Shown: positions 1-8,466 of the stretch, piece by piece
Layout: every line of letters starts with the position of its first letter
Position numbering within the stretch: position 1 is the first letter of the stretch
Assembly (NCBI GenBank): GCA_963662355.1
Contig: OY759361.1
Span: forward strand, 1,674,001-1,738,000
Length of the DNA: 64,000 bases
Direction of reading: 5' to 3'
Source: WTFY01 sp026713925
GTDB taxonomy: Bacteria > Pseudomonadota > Gammaproteobacteria > UBA4575
The notes under the pieces: generated by a model
Told to the model about the DNA's origin: nothing
The model's database searches: none
What the model saw: only the letters and a program-made list of their open reading frames with translations
Program-made: the position numbers and the translations under genes

Positions 1-43
1 AAACAGGCCGCTGCCTTGTAGTTCACCCGGAATTTACTGTCAC

Positions 44-1450
44 ATGATCATACGTACCCGCTTTGCTCCGAGTCCGACCGGCCATTTGCATTTAGGGGGT
101 GTGAGGACGGCACTGTTTAACTGGCTCTATGCCAAGCACCATCAGGGTGAGTATCTGTTGCGGATAGAGGATACCGACCGAAAGCGCTCCTCAGGCGAGT
201 ATACCGAAGACATCCTTTCCAGCTTGGCCTGGCTGGGTGTGGAGTCTGACCTTGAACCCGTGTTTCAGTCTTCACGTATGAAACGCTACGATGAAGTTAT
301 CCAGCAGTTGCTCGATGAGAAACTTGCCTATTACTGCTACTGTTCCAAGGAACGCTTGGATGAACTGCGCCGTGAGCAAATTAGAAACAAGCAAAAGCCA
401 CGCTACGATGGCTTTTGCAAATCCCGTGCAGGGAATGCCCCTGCAGGTTCAAGGCCCGTCGTGCGCTTTATGAATCCAGCTGAAGGAAGCGTGCGAATTG
501 AGGACCAGGTGCATGGCACGATAGAGGTGCAAAACAGCGAACTTGATGACCTGGTGTTAGCTCGTTCGGATGGTTCGCCTACCTACCATTTATCTGTAGT
601 GGTGGATGACATGGATTTTGCAATTACGCATGTGATTCGAGGAGACGATCACCTGAGTAATACTCCCCGGCAGGTTAATATTCTCAAGGCTCTTGACAAA
701 CCTGTGCCTACATATGCACATATTCCTCTTATACACGGGAAGGACGGCAAGCGATTATCTAAAAGACACGGTGCTATGGCGATCCAGCAATATCGGAGGG
801 ACGGTTTCCTGGCCCAGGCATTGGTGAACTATCTTGTCAGGCTGGGGTGGTCTCATGGAAACCAGGAAATATTTTCAAGCGAGGAAATGATCAAGTATTT
901 TGGCTTGTCCACAATCCAGTCTTCACCTGCAATATTTGACATGGAAAAGCTCCTTTGGGTGAACCACCAGTATATGAAGAGCGCTTCTGGAAAGGAAATG
1001 CAGGATGAACTGGAAAAGTATTTTTGTTCCAAAGGAGTACGTGTTGATGACAAGCCTGGTTTGCCAGCATTGTTTGATGTACAGAAAGAACGCACTAAGA
1101 CGTTACTTGAGATGTATGATGCAAGCCTTTATTTCTATAAAGATATCGGTAACTACGATATACAGGCAGCGGAAAAATATTTTACAGATGATGGTGTCAG
1201 GATCCTGCAGGTCCTGAAAAGCAGGTTAAGCTTGGTTGATGTCTGGACTGCAGAAAAAATCAAGGCTGCAATCAAATCGGCTGGTAAGGACCTGGAATTA
1301 AAATTGGGCCAAATTGCCCCGCCCCTTAGACTGGCTGTCACTGGACAGTCGATGTCACCGTCTATCGATATTACGCTGGAACTGCTTGGAGCGGACAAGA
1401 CCTTGCATCGAATTAACCAGGCAATTGAGCACATAGGGGTCACGAAATAG
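44..1450 (+). CDS. gltX: Glutamyl-tRNA synthetase
   Basis: Charges tRNA-Glu with glutamate in the cytoplasm (class I aminoacyl-tRNA synthetase). The 468-residue length is normal for bacterial GltX. The ATP-binding HIGH-type motif is seen as HLHL at residues 14-17 inside PSPTGHLHLGG, and the KMSKS-type loop as KRLSKR at residues 236-241. The ATG start at 44 gives the expected N-terminus (MIIRTRFAPSPTG). A tRNA-Ala gene follows 20 bp downstream, and tRNA-Glu, its own substrate, lies 2.6 kb further on. A short open frame ending in TAG at 19-21 may be the tail of an upstream gene cut by the window edge, but too little is present to say. Identification is secure. Confidence 0.98.
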   Translation: MIIRTRFAPSPTGHLHLGGVRTALFNWLYAKHHQGEYLLRIEDTDRKRSSGEYTEDILSSLAWLGVESDLEPVFQSSRMKRYDEVIQQLLDEKLAYYCYCSKERLDELRREQIRNKQKPRYDGFCKSRAGNAPAGSRPVVRFMNPAEGSVRIEDQVHGTIEVQNSELDDLVLARSDGSPTYHLSVVVDDMDFAITHVIRGDDHLSNTPRQVNILKALDKPVPTYAHIPLIHGKDGKRLSKRHGAMAIQQYRRDGFLAQALVNYLVRLGWSHGNQEIFSSEEMIKYFGLSTIQSSPAIFDMEKLLWVNHQYMKSASGKEMQDELEKYFCSKGVRVDDKPGLPALFDVQKERTKTLLEMYDASLYFYKDIGNYDIQAAEKYFTDDGVRILQVLKSRLSLVDVWTAEKIKAAIKSAGKDLELKLGQIAPPLRLAVTGQSMSPSIDITLELLGADKTLHRINQAIEHIGVTK

Positions 1451-1470
1451 ATTAAGATTCTGATAAGAGT

Positions 1471-1546
<76 letters not shown>

Positions 1547-1551
1547 ATACT

Positions 1552-1845
1552 AAATCGTGCATACACGATATCGTTCGTGTAGTGCCCTACAACTTGATTC
1601 CGATTGGCTCGCATAATTTCCCATTCCAAGCCCTTAAGCTTGTATATTTCTGTGTAAAATTCATTAGGGAATCGCTTGGCCCAGCGCGCTTCTAACGGGC
1701 GCAAATACTTGTCCAGGGCTTCGTTTAGCCCACCTCTTGACCTTTCTTTCTGATAGCCAGTAACGTCATCTATCAGTGCTTTGTCAGGCCCTCCGGGTAT
1801 GGACCAGGTTATGAGGGAGAGTTGAAGCGATTGGTCCTTCCCCAA
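1552..1845 (-). pseudogene. P63C-domain protein fragment (mobile-element remnant)
   Basis: Read on the minus strand this stretch encodes about 98 residues resembling the P63C domain of phage- and island-borne proteins. Visible pieces are ALIDDVTGYQKERSR, LDKYLRPLEARWAKRFPNEF, then IYKLKGLEWE and VVGHYTNDIVYARF, which match the family's pattern of basic-aromatic helix, FPDEFY and GHYTN motifs. The match stops abruptly at the 3' end of tRNA-Ala: the reading frame continues into the tRNA and the antisense of gltX without further similarity, so the C-terminus has been lost. The upstream part of the protein is also missing. I call it a truncated remnant. P63C function is not established, and the assignment rests on motif recognition only. 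Confidence 0.65.
1782..1832. repeat. Imperfect direct repeat, copy 1
   Basis: A 51-nt stretch that aligns without gaps to 3186-3236, with about four in five bases identical (shared blocks include GCCCTC-GGGTATG-ACCAGGT and AGCGATT). A shared CTGACTCAT follows each copy about 40 nt later. The two copies flank the membrane protein and lytic transglycosylase genes, so they may be decayed ends of an inserted unit or duplicated element sequence. Confidence 0.5.
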
Positions 1846-2073
1846 AAACTGGTCCAGACTTTATGCGAAATTCTGACTCATATTAGGCTGTTCCTTCGCC
1901 TCGTTCTGGTGCGCGCTAGTGAAACCTACCTGTATCTGATACCTCGGTTGACTATCGAATCATTCGTGACTATACATCTCCCATTATTAGTCAATCTTGA
2001 CCGCCGAATTAGAATTCGGCGTGGTACTGGGTAGAGACCCCAAGCAAACTCGAAAATTAATAGGAGCAAGATC

Positions 2074-2517
2074 ATGCAGTTAGAATTTTCACCAAAGAAC
2101 TACAGATGGAAAGTTACCAGCCAGGTAGTACTGATCACGATAGCTTTGCTAGTAATCTGGACACTTACCCATTTTTTCGGGGGTGGGATGATTGACAACG
2201 GGGGAGATGTTTTCACCCATAAGCTAGACATGCTGATCTTTACCTTATCGGGAATTTTTTCTGTGTTGCTCGCAATATGGGTGATCACCCTGCCGCTGGT
2301 TCGTAGATTTTTGCACCTGGATATTTTGATCACATTGGAAAACAAATGGCGCAAGTCCACTAAATGGCAACTGCAAGATAATGAGCCTGGTGCCGTGAAT
2401 CCATACCAACTCACTGCGGAAGATATCGGGATTGGCAAAGCAGCCGCGATCAGCTCCGGCCTGAAAGTGGCCGGAACACTAATTGCCATAGCTGAGGTCG
2501 CAACACCACTGGGATAA
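2074..2517 (+). CDS. Small membrane protein, possible phage-lysis partner
   Basis: 147 residues, not assigned to a family. A good ribosome binding site (AGGAGC) sits nine bases before the ATG. Two strongly hydrophobic segments (about residues 17-38 and 48-76) predict two membrane helices, followed by a polar tail. The stop is only 2 bp before the start of the lytic transglycosylase-like gene, so the two are almost certainly co-transcribed. That pairing, next to a P63C fragment and tRNA genes, suggests a holin-like or accessory role in a prophage or island remnant, but no holin family motif is recognised. It could also be a chromosomal envelope protein unrelated to lysis. Confidence 0.6.
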   Translation: MQLEFSPKNYRWKVTSQVVLITIALLVIWTLTHFFGGGMIDNGGDVFTHKLDMLIFTLSGIFSVLLAIWVITLPLVRRFLHLDILITLENKWRKSTKWQLQDNEPGAVNPYQLTAEDIGIGKAAAISSGLKVAGTLIAIAEVATPLG

Positions 2518-2519
2518 GT

Positions 2520-3167
2520 GTGAATCACAAAAAAATATTTTGGACAGGCCTGACTGCCTGGGCCTGTGCAATAGTTGCGGTGTCTACCTTGGCAAGCACC
2601 CTTTATTTCAACAGTGCCTACGCATCACCCTGCCCGATTGAATGGGACTCTACCTTCCAGTCTGCAACTTCCATTTTCATGCCACAGAAACTGAAATCCG
2701 AGTGGAAGCTGGTCAAATCTTCTGCTCTGACAGAATCTGGATGTAAAGCCGATGTCTGCAGCAATGCACATGCCTGCGGGGTACTGCAGATACTTCAAGG
2801 CACCTGGAACGACCTGCAGCTGAAGGAGAAGCGGGTAATAATCCATCACCTACCACCTGAGATTACAGACAAGGCAACCAAGGGATCCATATTCGATGCG
2901 AAGCTCAATATTTTCTACGGTACGAAATATCTGGGCTGGCTGGCCAGTCAGTGGCTTGGCAGAGATCGCTCCCCTGTCGAAGTATTCAAGCTGGCAGCGG
3001 CAGCATACAATGCAGGCATCGGAAATATTCTGAAAGCACAGGCCGCATGTGGAGGTGCGAGACTGTGGGAAGACATCAAACCATGCCTGCACAAGATCAC
3101 TGGTCACAGGGCAAAGGAGACGATTGACTATATTGACAAAATATTCCAGTGGAGAGAGAAGCTGTAA
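2520..3167 (+). CDS. Lytic transglycosylase-like (SLT-fold) exported protein
   Basis: 215 residues, GTG start 2 bp after the preceding gene. An N-terminal signal or anchor segment (about residues 8-35) precedes an SLT-type domain. The likely catalytic glutamate is E72 in SSALTESGC, followed by the family-like block HACGVLQI (residues 84-91) and AYNAGIGN (162-169), which corresponds to the conserved AYNAG motif. A closing ETIDYIDKIF helix is also typical. Such enzymes cleave the peptidoglycan glycan strand. Several cysteines (C38, C75, C80, C86 and others) suggest disulfides in the periplasm. The context suggests a phage or mobile-element enzyme, although a chromosomal murein hydrolase is possible. 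Confidence 0.75.
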   Translation: MNHKKIFWTGLTAWACAIVAVSTLASTLYFNSAYASPCPIEWDSTFQSATSIFMPQKLKSEWKLVKSSALTESGCKADVCSNAHACGVLQILQGTWNDLQLKEKRVIIHHLPPEITDKATKGSIFDAKLNIFYGTKYLGWLASQWLGRDRSPVEVFKLAAAAYNAGIGNILKAQAACGGARLWEDIKPCLHKITGHRAKETIDYIDKIFQWREKL

Positions 3168-4043
3168 TGCCCTGTTTATTCGGTGTGTCAAGCCCTCTGG
3201 GTATGCACCAGGTACTGAGAGAGATCCGGAGCGATTCCAACCCGAGCTTCCGTTTCCATATCCTGACTCATCCCAAGGTTCTGAATTTTTTTGCTGGTCT
3301 GCAGAAACTCTCTGAAGCTGCATGAGCAAAACGATTCACGATTGGCAGGTTTAACTTACAGTAAAATTATCCAGATTAATTTTTTAAAAAATATACTCCA
3401 GCTTCACCACTGTGCAGATCGGGGGTGAGGTTGATCCATGGTGGGGTAGGAGGTCTCCCGCATTCAAACATTAGGTGTACGATCAAATTCCCCTACAGTT
3501 CAAACTGCACTCAGTAGTAAGTGTCATATAACTAACGTTATCAGACACTTGAACTGAAGTAGTCTGCTTAACGGTAAACTGCTACTTCTAAAATTTCTGA
3601 TTGTAGAATACCGGACACTACCGAGTACCTCTGTTTCCTGTCCTACCCTCCTAAACTTGGTCCAGTTTTAGGTGTAAAACTCTCATAAGGGGTTTAGATC
3701 AGGGGGGATCAACCTGCGCAAGTGATTCAGTGAGTCGGAGATCATCAATTCACTGCGCGCGATCGAAGTCAAGATTAGCGTAGGCATAGGTCTGCCGCAG
3801 TCTTGGGGTCAGCGACAAGAGTTATTACCGCTGGTGCAAGCTGTACGGTAGCAAGGTGCATTACGGGCATGTAGGGTTTAGAGTCACTGCTGTATACCTT
3901 CATTACTGCAACGGAATTTGGGAGACTTTTCAGTATTATGTGTAGGCCATGACTTTGCCATAGCACTTGACGCAAAAGCCCGGTTAGCGTAATTTCGCCG
4001 CTTTTGATGCAGGGATTGCCTTTCAAGGCAGAATTCTTAAATC
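3168..4043. other. Gene-poor stretch between the lytic transglycosylase and tRNA-Glu
   Basis: No convincing coding sequence on either strand. It contains the second copy of the imperfect repeat (3186-3236) and otherwise looks like decayed DNA. The short minus-strand frame at 3775-4026 lacks a ribosome binding site and family signature. Consistent with the remains of an insertion between the two tRNA genes. Confidence 0.6.
3186..3236. repeat. Imperfect direct repeat, copy 2
   Basis: Counterpart of 1782-1832, same orientation and length, about four in five bases identical. See copy 1. Confidence 0.5.
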
Positions 4044-4119
4044 GTCCCCATCGTCTAGAGGCCTAGGACATCGCCCTTTCACGGCGGCAACGGGGGTTCG
4101 AATCCCCCTGGGGACGCCA
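4044..4119 (+). tRNA. tRNA-Glu (TTC anticodon)
   Basis: A 76-nt cloverleaf with encoded CCA. The acceptor arm GTCCCCA pairs with TGGGGAC. The anticodon loop CTTTCAC gives TTC at 4078-4080, and the T arm contains GGGTTCGAATCCC. In many gammaproteobacteria tRNA-Ala and tRNA-Glu lie next to each other near gltX. Here they are about 2.5 kb apart, with mobile-element-like genes between them. Confidence 0.96.
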
Positions 4120-4385
4120 TTGCTTGTCTTTGGCATTTTGCTTTTGGTCAATGTCCAGAAGATCATCAGATATTTTTGAAAATGCTGATAATTTTGCTGA
4201 GCAAGATTTAATTCGTTCGGTAATTCAATCAAGTATCAGGAATACGGCTGGTTAAACAGCACAATACAGTATATTTGGGCTTCTTATGCTATTTTCCAAG
4301 GCTCAGTTCTGTATAAAGGTTGGAAACTGACCTATACTATTTACTGGTCGGTGGGAAAGATTTGTAAGTGTCACCGGAGGTTGAA

Positions 4386-5012
4386 ATGCAGCAGAAAAGT
4401 ACATCCAAACCTAAATCCCAGGCTGCCGAACAGTTCGACCAGGAAACGTTGAACCGCTGGTTTGATGAAAGACTGGAGCAAAAGCTTCGTGAGCGCGAAG
4501 AGGCCAAATCCCCGCAATTGTCACTGATTGCCACCAAGGGTACTTTGGATATGGCATATCCACCATTTATTCTTGCATCGACTGCAGCTGCACTGGGCTG
4601 GGATGTTTCCTGCTTTTTTACTTTTTACGGGTTAAATCTGTTAAAAAAAGAGCTCAACCTTGCAGTATCTCCGTTGGGAAATCCAGCAATGCCAATGAAA
4701 ATGCCGGTTGGTCCTGATTGGTTCAAAAATGTGGAATGGAATATTCCGAATGCTCTGAGCAGCAACATCCCTGGCTTTGAAAGGTTTGCTACTTCGATGA
4801 TGAAACGGACTATCGAGGAAAAAGGGGTCGCGAGTATTCAGGAACTGCGTACCTTGTCTATTGAGGCAGAGGTGAAGATGATTGGCTGCGAAATGACAGC
4901 TGATTTGTTTGGCTATGAGAAAAGCGAATTCATAGATGAGATGTCAGACTGGGTTGGTGCGGCTTCATTCCTGTCCGCTGCACAGAATTCCAACATCTGC
5001 TTGTTTATTTGA
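4386..5012 (+). CDS. DsrE2-like (DsrE/DsrF/DrsH family) sulfur-carrier protein
   Basis: 208 residues from ATG 4386, chosen because GGAGG lies six bases upstream; an in-frame GTG at 4368 is less likely. After a charged N-terminus (residues 15-45) comes a DsrE-type fold beginning LSLIATKGTLDMAYP. Conserved cysteines sit at C76 (VSCFFTFYGL) and C168 (MIGCEMTADLFG), the latter in the position of the DsrE2 active Cys; C205 is extra. DsrE2 proteins in sulfur oxidisers are thought to move persulfide sulfur, often beside rhodanese/TusA, neither of which is seen here. A c-type heme protein gene follows, and fccAB is nearby, so a role in sulfur trafficking is an inference from family and neighbourhood. 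Confidence 0.85.
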   Translation: MQQKSTSKPKSQAAEQFDQETLNRWFDERLEQKLREREEAKSPQLSLIATKGTLDMAYPPFILASTAAALGWDVSCFFTFYGLNLLKKELNLAVSPLGNPAMPMKMPVGPDWFKNVEWNIPNALSSNIPGFERFATSMMKRTIEEKGVASIQELRTLSIEAEVKMIGCEMTADLFGYEKSEFIDEMSDWVGAASFLSAAQNSNICLFI

Positions 5013-5102
5013 AGCACTATTTCCTTTGGGACGGCCTTAGCTACTGGTTTGTATTGGTATCAGATATTATTTTTATATGTTATCTACAAAGTGGAGAATA
5101 AC

Positions 5103-5621
5103 ATGATGAAGCGAACATACCTTTTTGCATGGCTGGTTTTGATCAGTATACCTCTGGCTTTGATGCATGAAGTTTCAACTGCAGCCGAGGATCCGGAAGT
5201 TACACGCACACGCCAGCATGTTGAAATGCTTGACGTCCTCTACAAAACAGCCATTGTCCTGATCACAGACAAGTATGTGACTGACCCTTCGATGTTTTCA
5301 GGAGCAAGTGCGGCAAAAGCAATATTCGACACTATGAATGAGCATGGCTATCACGAAGTGCGCCTGGTTGGGCTAACAGATACCCTGATAAGTCCGGGTC
5401 TTAATAAACCAAAGGATGCTTTTGAAGAACAGGCCAAGCAGAAGCTGCTCAGTGGTGAGTCCACTCATGAGGAAGTAGTTACTCTTGAAGGCAAACGCTA
5501 TCTGCGAAAGGCAACAGCCGTGCCTGTTGTTATGGAAAGGTGTGTCATGTGCCATGCCAATTTCAAGGGAAACGAAGGAGCCATTGGAACACTCGTGTAT
5601 ACCGTACCGCTTATAGAGTAG
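5103..5621 (+). CDS. Tll0287-like / DUF3365 c-type heme protein
   Basis: 172 residues from ATG 5103 (GTGGAG upstream; the adjacent ATG 5106 is equally possible). An N-terminal signal peptide (about residues 1-27) exports it. A single heme c site, CVMCH at residues 147-151, lies near the C-terminus after a helical alpha/beta region, and the pattern YLRKATAVPVVMERCVMCH resembles the Tll0287-like domain used in periplasmic heme proteins and sensors. There is no output domain, so it may be a free redox or ligand-binding heme protein. It lies 90 bp after the DsrE2-like gene and ends at a strong terminator shared with convergent fccB. Substrate or partner unknown. Confidence 0.75.
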   Translation: MMKRTYLFAWLVLISIPLALMHEVSTAAEDPEVTRTRQHVEMLDVLYKTAIVLITDKYVTDPSMFSGASAAKAIFDTMNEHGYHEVRLVGLTDTLISPGLNKPKDAFEEQAKQKLLSGESTHEEVVTLEGKRYLRKATAVPVVMERCVMCHANFKGNEGAIGTLVYTVPLIE

Positions 5622-5657
5622 GGCACCTTTTGGTACTAGCAGAATACTGTGCCAAAT

Positions 5658-5684
5658 AAAAAAGGGGGCCATGCCCCCTTTTTT
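5658..5684. terminator. Bidirectional intrinsic terminator
   Basis: A near-perfect hairpin: A6-GGGGGC, loop CAT, GCCCCC-T6. With A and T runs on both sides it can stop transcripts from the heme-protein gene (plus) and from fccB (minus), which converge here. Confidence 0.9.
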
Positions 5685-5705
5685 ATTTGATTGGAGGCGC
5701 TGGAG

Positions 5706-6989
5706 TTAACTAAACATTTCCGCAGTCATGTTGTTGAACCAGCTGTAGGCATACTGCACTTCACGTCTAAGAGCTTCAGGCGTTGCATCGGCAGGAGTAA
5801 GGCCTCCACTGATTTTTTCAATTTTCGAGCGGTCACCAGCAAGCTTGTAGACGGCTACTACTGAAATTCCATAATCTGGCGCAATGATACTGTAGCAGGC
5901 ATTTGCGTAGGAATTGAGGCCCGGCTCCTTGTCCTGCAGCTGATTGACTATGGCCATTGCACATACTTTTGCCTCCGTACCTGCTGCAAACCCTGATTTC
6001 GGCATGCCGGTTATTATCCCAGCATCACCAATAACATGAATATCCTTGTGTTTCTTCGATTCAAACGTACCCAAGTCTACAGGACACCAGCCAGATTCAT
6101 CCGTCAAATCCGCATCCTGAGCAATCTGTGCCGCTTTCTGGGGCGGAATTATGTTGGCAACGGCAACCTTGTACTCATCAAAGTCAGTATTTACCTTCAT
6201 CGCACTGGGATCAACCGAGGTCACACCACCGCCTGTATCAGCACCCGCAACCCACTCGATCATATCGCCGTAAACATTCTTGTAGCCCTGCATGAACAAG
6301 CCTTGCTTAGAGAACTTGTCCTTGGTATCAAGAATCAATATTTTGGATTTTGGCTTGTGATGTTTAAAGTAGTGTGCAATCTGTGCTGCACGCTCATAGG
6401 GTCCGGGAGGGCAGCGAAATGGATTTCCGGGAGGTGCCAGTAACACGACGCCGCCATCATCCATTGATTCCAGTTGCTTTCTCAAAAGGGCTGTTTGCGG
6501 GCCAGCAATCCACGCGTGCGGCATGACCTCAGCGGCTGCTTCATCATACCCTTCAATTGCTTCCCACTTGAGGGCGATGCCAGGTGACATGACCAGCCGG
6601 TCATATTCAAGAGTAGCGCCTCCTGCTGTAGTGACCTTGTGGGCAACAGGATCAATCGCGACAGCTTTATCCTGTACGACCTTGATCCCATGATCAGCAA
6701 ATTTGTCGTAACCAAACTTGATCGTCGAAATATCTCGGTCACCACCAATTACTTCATTACTCATAAAGCAGGTGTGATGGTGAGGTTTGGCTTCAATTAC
6801 AGTGACGTCGATGGATGAGTCACCCTTGGCAATATACTTGGCAGCAATCGTACCACCTACACCGCCACCAATTACAACGACTTTCTTTTTTGCAGACATG
6901 GCAATATGTGGAAAGCCAAACCCTGCAGTGCTCAGCGCTAATGTGCTGCCTGAGGCCTTAAGAAATTTCCTTCTGGTAAATCTTGACAT
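5706..6989 (-). CDS. fccB: Flavocytochrome c sulfide dehydrogenase, flavoprotein subunit
   Basis: Periplasmic FAD enzyme that oxidises sulfide to sulfur/polysulfide and passes electrons to the FccA cytochrome. The 427 residues start with a twin-arginine signal (RFTRRKFLKASG, residues 3-14). The FAD Rossmann motif VVVIGGGVGGTIAA spans 37-50. The redox-active disulfide partners of the family are visible as C193 (FRCPPGPYER) and C302 (GWCPVDLG). The second FAD motif HVIGDAG is at 318-324, followed by the FCSD-type C-terminal domain. AGGAGG sits six bases before the ATG. It is downstream of fccA-like and tetraheme cytochrome genes on the same strand, although here fccA lies upstream of fccB with about 30 bp between. 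Confidence 0.95.
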   Translation of the reverse strand: MSRFTRRKFLKASGSTLALSTAGFGFPHIAMSAKKKVVVIGGGVGGTIAAKYIAKGDSSIDVTVIEAKPHHHTCFMSNEVIGGDRDISTIKFGYDKFADHGIKVVQDKAVAIDPVAHKVTTAGGATLEYDRLVMSPGIALKWEAIEGYDEAAAEVMPHAWIAGPQTALLRKQLESMDDGGVVLLAPPGNPFRCPPGPYERAAQIAHYFKHHKPKSKILILDTKDKFSKQGLFMQGYKNVYGDMIEWVAGADTGGGVTSVDPSAMKVNTDFDEYKVAVANIIPPQKAAQIAQDADLTDESGWCPVDLGTFESKKHKDIHVIGDAGIITGMPKSGFAAGTEAKVCAMAIVNQLQDKEPGLNSYANACYSIIAPDYGISVVAVYKLAGDRSKIEKISGGLTPADATPEALRREVQYAYSWFNNMTAEMFS

Positions 6990-7020
6990 TTTTTATCCTC
7001 CTGCAATCCAGAGCAACGCG

Positions 7021-7686
7021 TTATTCCTGATTTGCATAAAACTGAATGAGTTCAGCAACCGAATTCTCACCATGCATTTCGTGCACTTCTTTCATTTGCT
7101 TTTTCATCTTTTTAGGCATGGCCCGGTCACCACTGAAAAAATCAGCCATCGTATATTCAAGGTAGGGAATCCATTGTCCAGCTAGCACGCCAGCGTCATC
7201 TTCAGCTGAACGGCCTCCGTCTTCATGACATTTTTCACAGTGATTTTCATGAATAGATGCACCGGCCTGGGCCTGTTCTACATTGACATCCTGTTTTTGG
7301 GCTTTAAATGGCAATGCCGCAAAGTACTTGGCAATGGCCTTGATTTCTGCCTCTGTATAGCCCTTGGCAATTCGGTCCATGACGGTGGAGGTTCTTGCAA
7401 AGTACTCCACATCCTCAAGGTCCGGATCCGCCTCTATTACAGCATCGACCTTATCTTCATCATTGTCATATTTGTATGCCAGCATGGCACCTATCAAGTA
7501 AACTTCTGACATGCCTGAAATTGTAGGGGTTGCAGGCCCATCACTAATACCACTGGGCCCATGGCAGCCAAGGCATGTGTCGGAAAGCATAGATGGGCTT
7601 GCCATTTCTGATGCCAAGGAAATATTAAATGACAGCAAGCCAAATACACTTAGCAAAAGTGTCTGGCGGGCAATTGTATACAACAT
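7021..7686 (-). CDS. fccA: Di-heme cytochrome subunit of flavocytochrome c
   Basis: 221 residues from ATG 7686; this start is preferred over the upstream ATG at 7713 because AGGAGG lies just before it. A signal peptide (about residues 1-25) is followed by two class I cytochrome c domains with heme motifs CLGCH (38-42) and CEKCH (150-154). Methionines suitable as sixth ligands occur downstream of each, for example in SGMSEVYL. It accepts electrons from FccB during sulfide oxidation in the periplasm. The C-terminus is unusually rich in Lys and Met (AMPKKMKKQMKEVHEMHG). It precedes fccB by about 30 bp on the minus strand, consistent with one operon. Confidence 0.92.
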   Translation of the reverse strand: MLYTIARQTLLLSVFGLLSFNISLASEMASPSMLSDTCLGCHGPSGISDGPATPTISGMSEVYLIGAMLAYKYDNDEDKVDAVIEADPDLEDVEYFARTSTVMDRIAKGYTEAEIKAIAKYFAALPFKAQKQDVNVEQAQAGASIHENHCEKCHEDGGRSAEDDAGVLAGQWIPYLEYTMADFFSGDRAMPKKMKKQMKEVHEMHGENSVAELIQFYANQE

Positions 7687-7817
7687 TCTTATCCTCCTGT
7701 CCCGGATATACATGGCTTGTATTGTTGTGTAAAAGGCACAGAACCTTGGGTGCAGTCACATATAGTATCCAATTCGTCCGAATACTAACATAATTGATTG
7801 CTGGCTTTTAGATCTTC

Positions 7818-8354
7818 CTATTCCTGGTTCAGGGCAACTTTCTTTGCAGGTTTTTTAGGTAACGTGTGCGCTACACCCTTGTGGCAGTCAATGCAGGTTT
7901 TTCCACGCACCTCGGCATTTTTGTGCTTTTTTCGTGCTGAACGGTCCTGTTCTTTCAAGTCCATGGCTGCAATGGTATGGCAGGACTTGCACTCACGTGA
8001 GTCTGTTGCCTTCATTCGCGCCCATACTGCATTTGCCATCTGCCATCGATGCTGCTCGAATTTTTCCTCGCTGTCGATTGTGCCAAGAATCTCATGCCAT
8101 ACGTCCTTGGCTGCGCGCAACTTGGCATACAGCTTGGGCCCAAGTGTGTGTGGAACATGGCAATCCGAACATTCCGCACGCACGCCAGACACATTGGAGT
8201 AATGCATGCTCTCCATCCACTCTTCCTGGACCCATTGCATGGAATGGCACGAAGTGCAGAATGTTGTACTGTTGGTCGCTTCCAGCGTGACAGAAGACAG
8301 GGCTGTAACAATTGCACCAACAATGAGCAAGACAATGGCAAGGACAATTTTCAA
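7818..8354 (-). CDS. NapC/NirT-family tetraheme cytochrome c
   Basis: 178 residues with a single N-terminal membrane anchor (residues 2-22) and four heme c motifs: CTSCH (33-37), CSDCH (62-66), CKSCH (122-126) and CIDCH (154-158). The spacing and the TFCTSCHSM beginning fit the NapC/NirT/NrfH group, membrane quinol dehydrogenases or electron exchangers between the quinone pool and periplasmic partners. TTG is used as start; GGGAGG lies six bases upstream. It stands 130 bp ahead of fccA on the same strand. A plausible role is linking flavocytochrome c electrons to the quinone pool or to a periplasmic reductase, but that is inference; no nap or nir catalytic subunit is in the window. Confidence 0.9.
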   Translation of the reverse strand: MKIVLAIVLLIVGAIVTALSSVTLEATNSTTFCTSCHSMQWVQEEWMESMHYSNVSGVRAECSDCHVPHTLGPKLYAKLRAAKDVWHEILGTIDSEEKFEQHRWQMANAVWARMKATDSRECKSCHTIAAMDLKEQDRSARKKHKNAEVRGKTCIDCHKGVAHTLPKKPAKKVALNQE

Positions 8355-8466
8355 ACGTTACCTCCCTGATAGACTAATTCCAAAATGAGCTAATGACAGA
8401 GCAAGCACTAAGGAAGTATACTCGCGCACTATATCAAAATTTTGGTGTTACAGGGACTTAATACTC

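Noticed and set aside
3775..4026. 83-residue minus-strand frame
   Set aside because: No ribosome binding site or family similarity; lies in decayed DNA.
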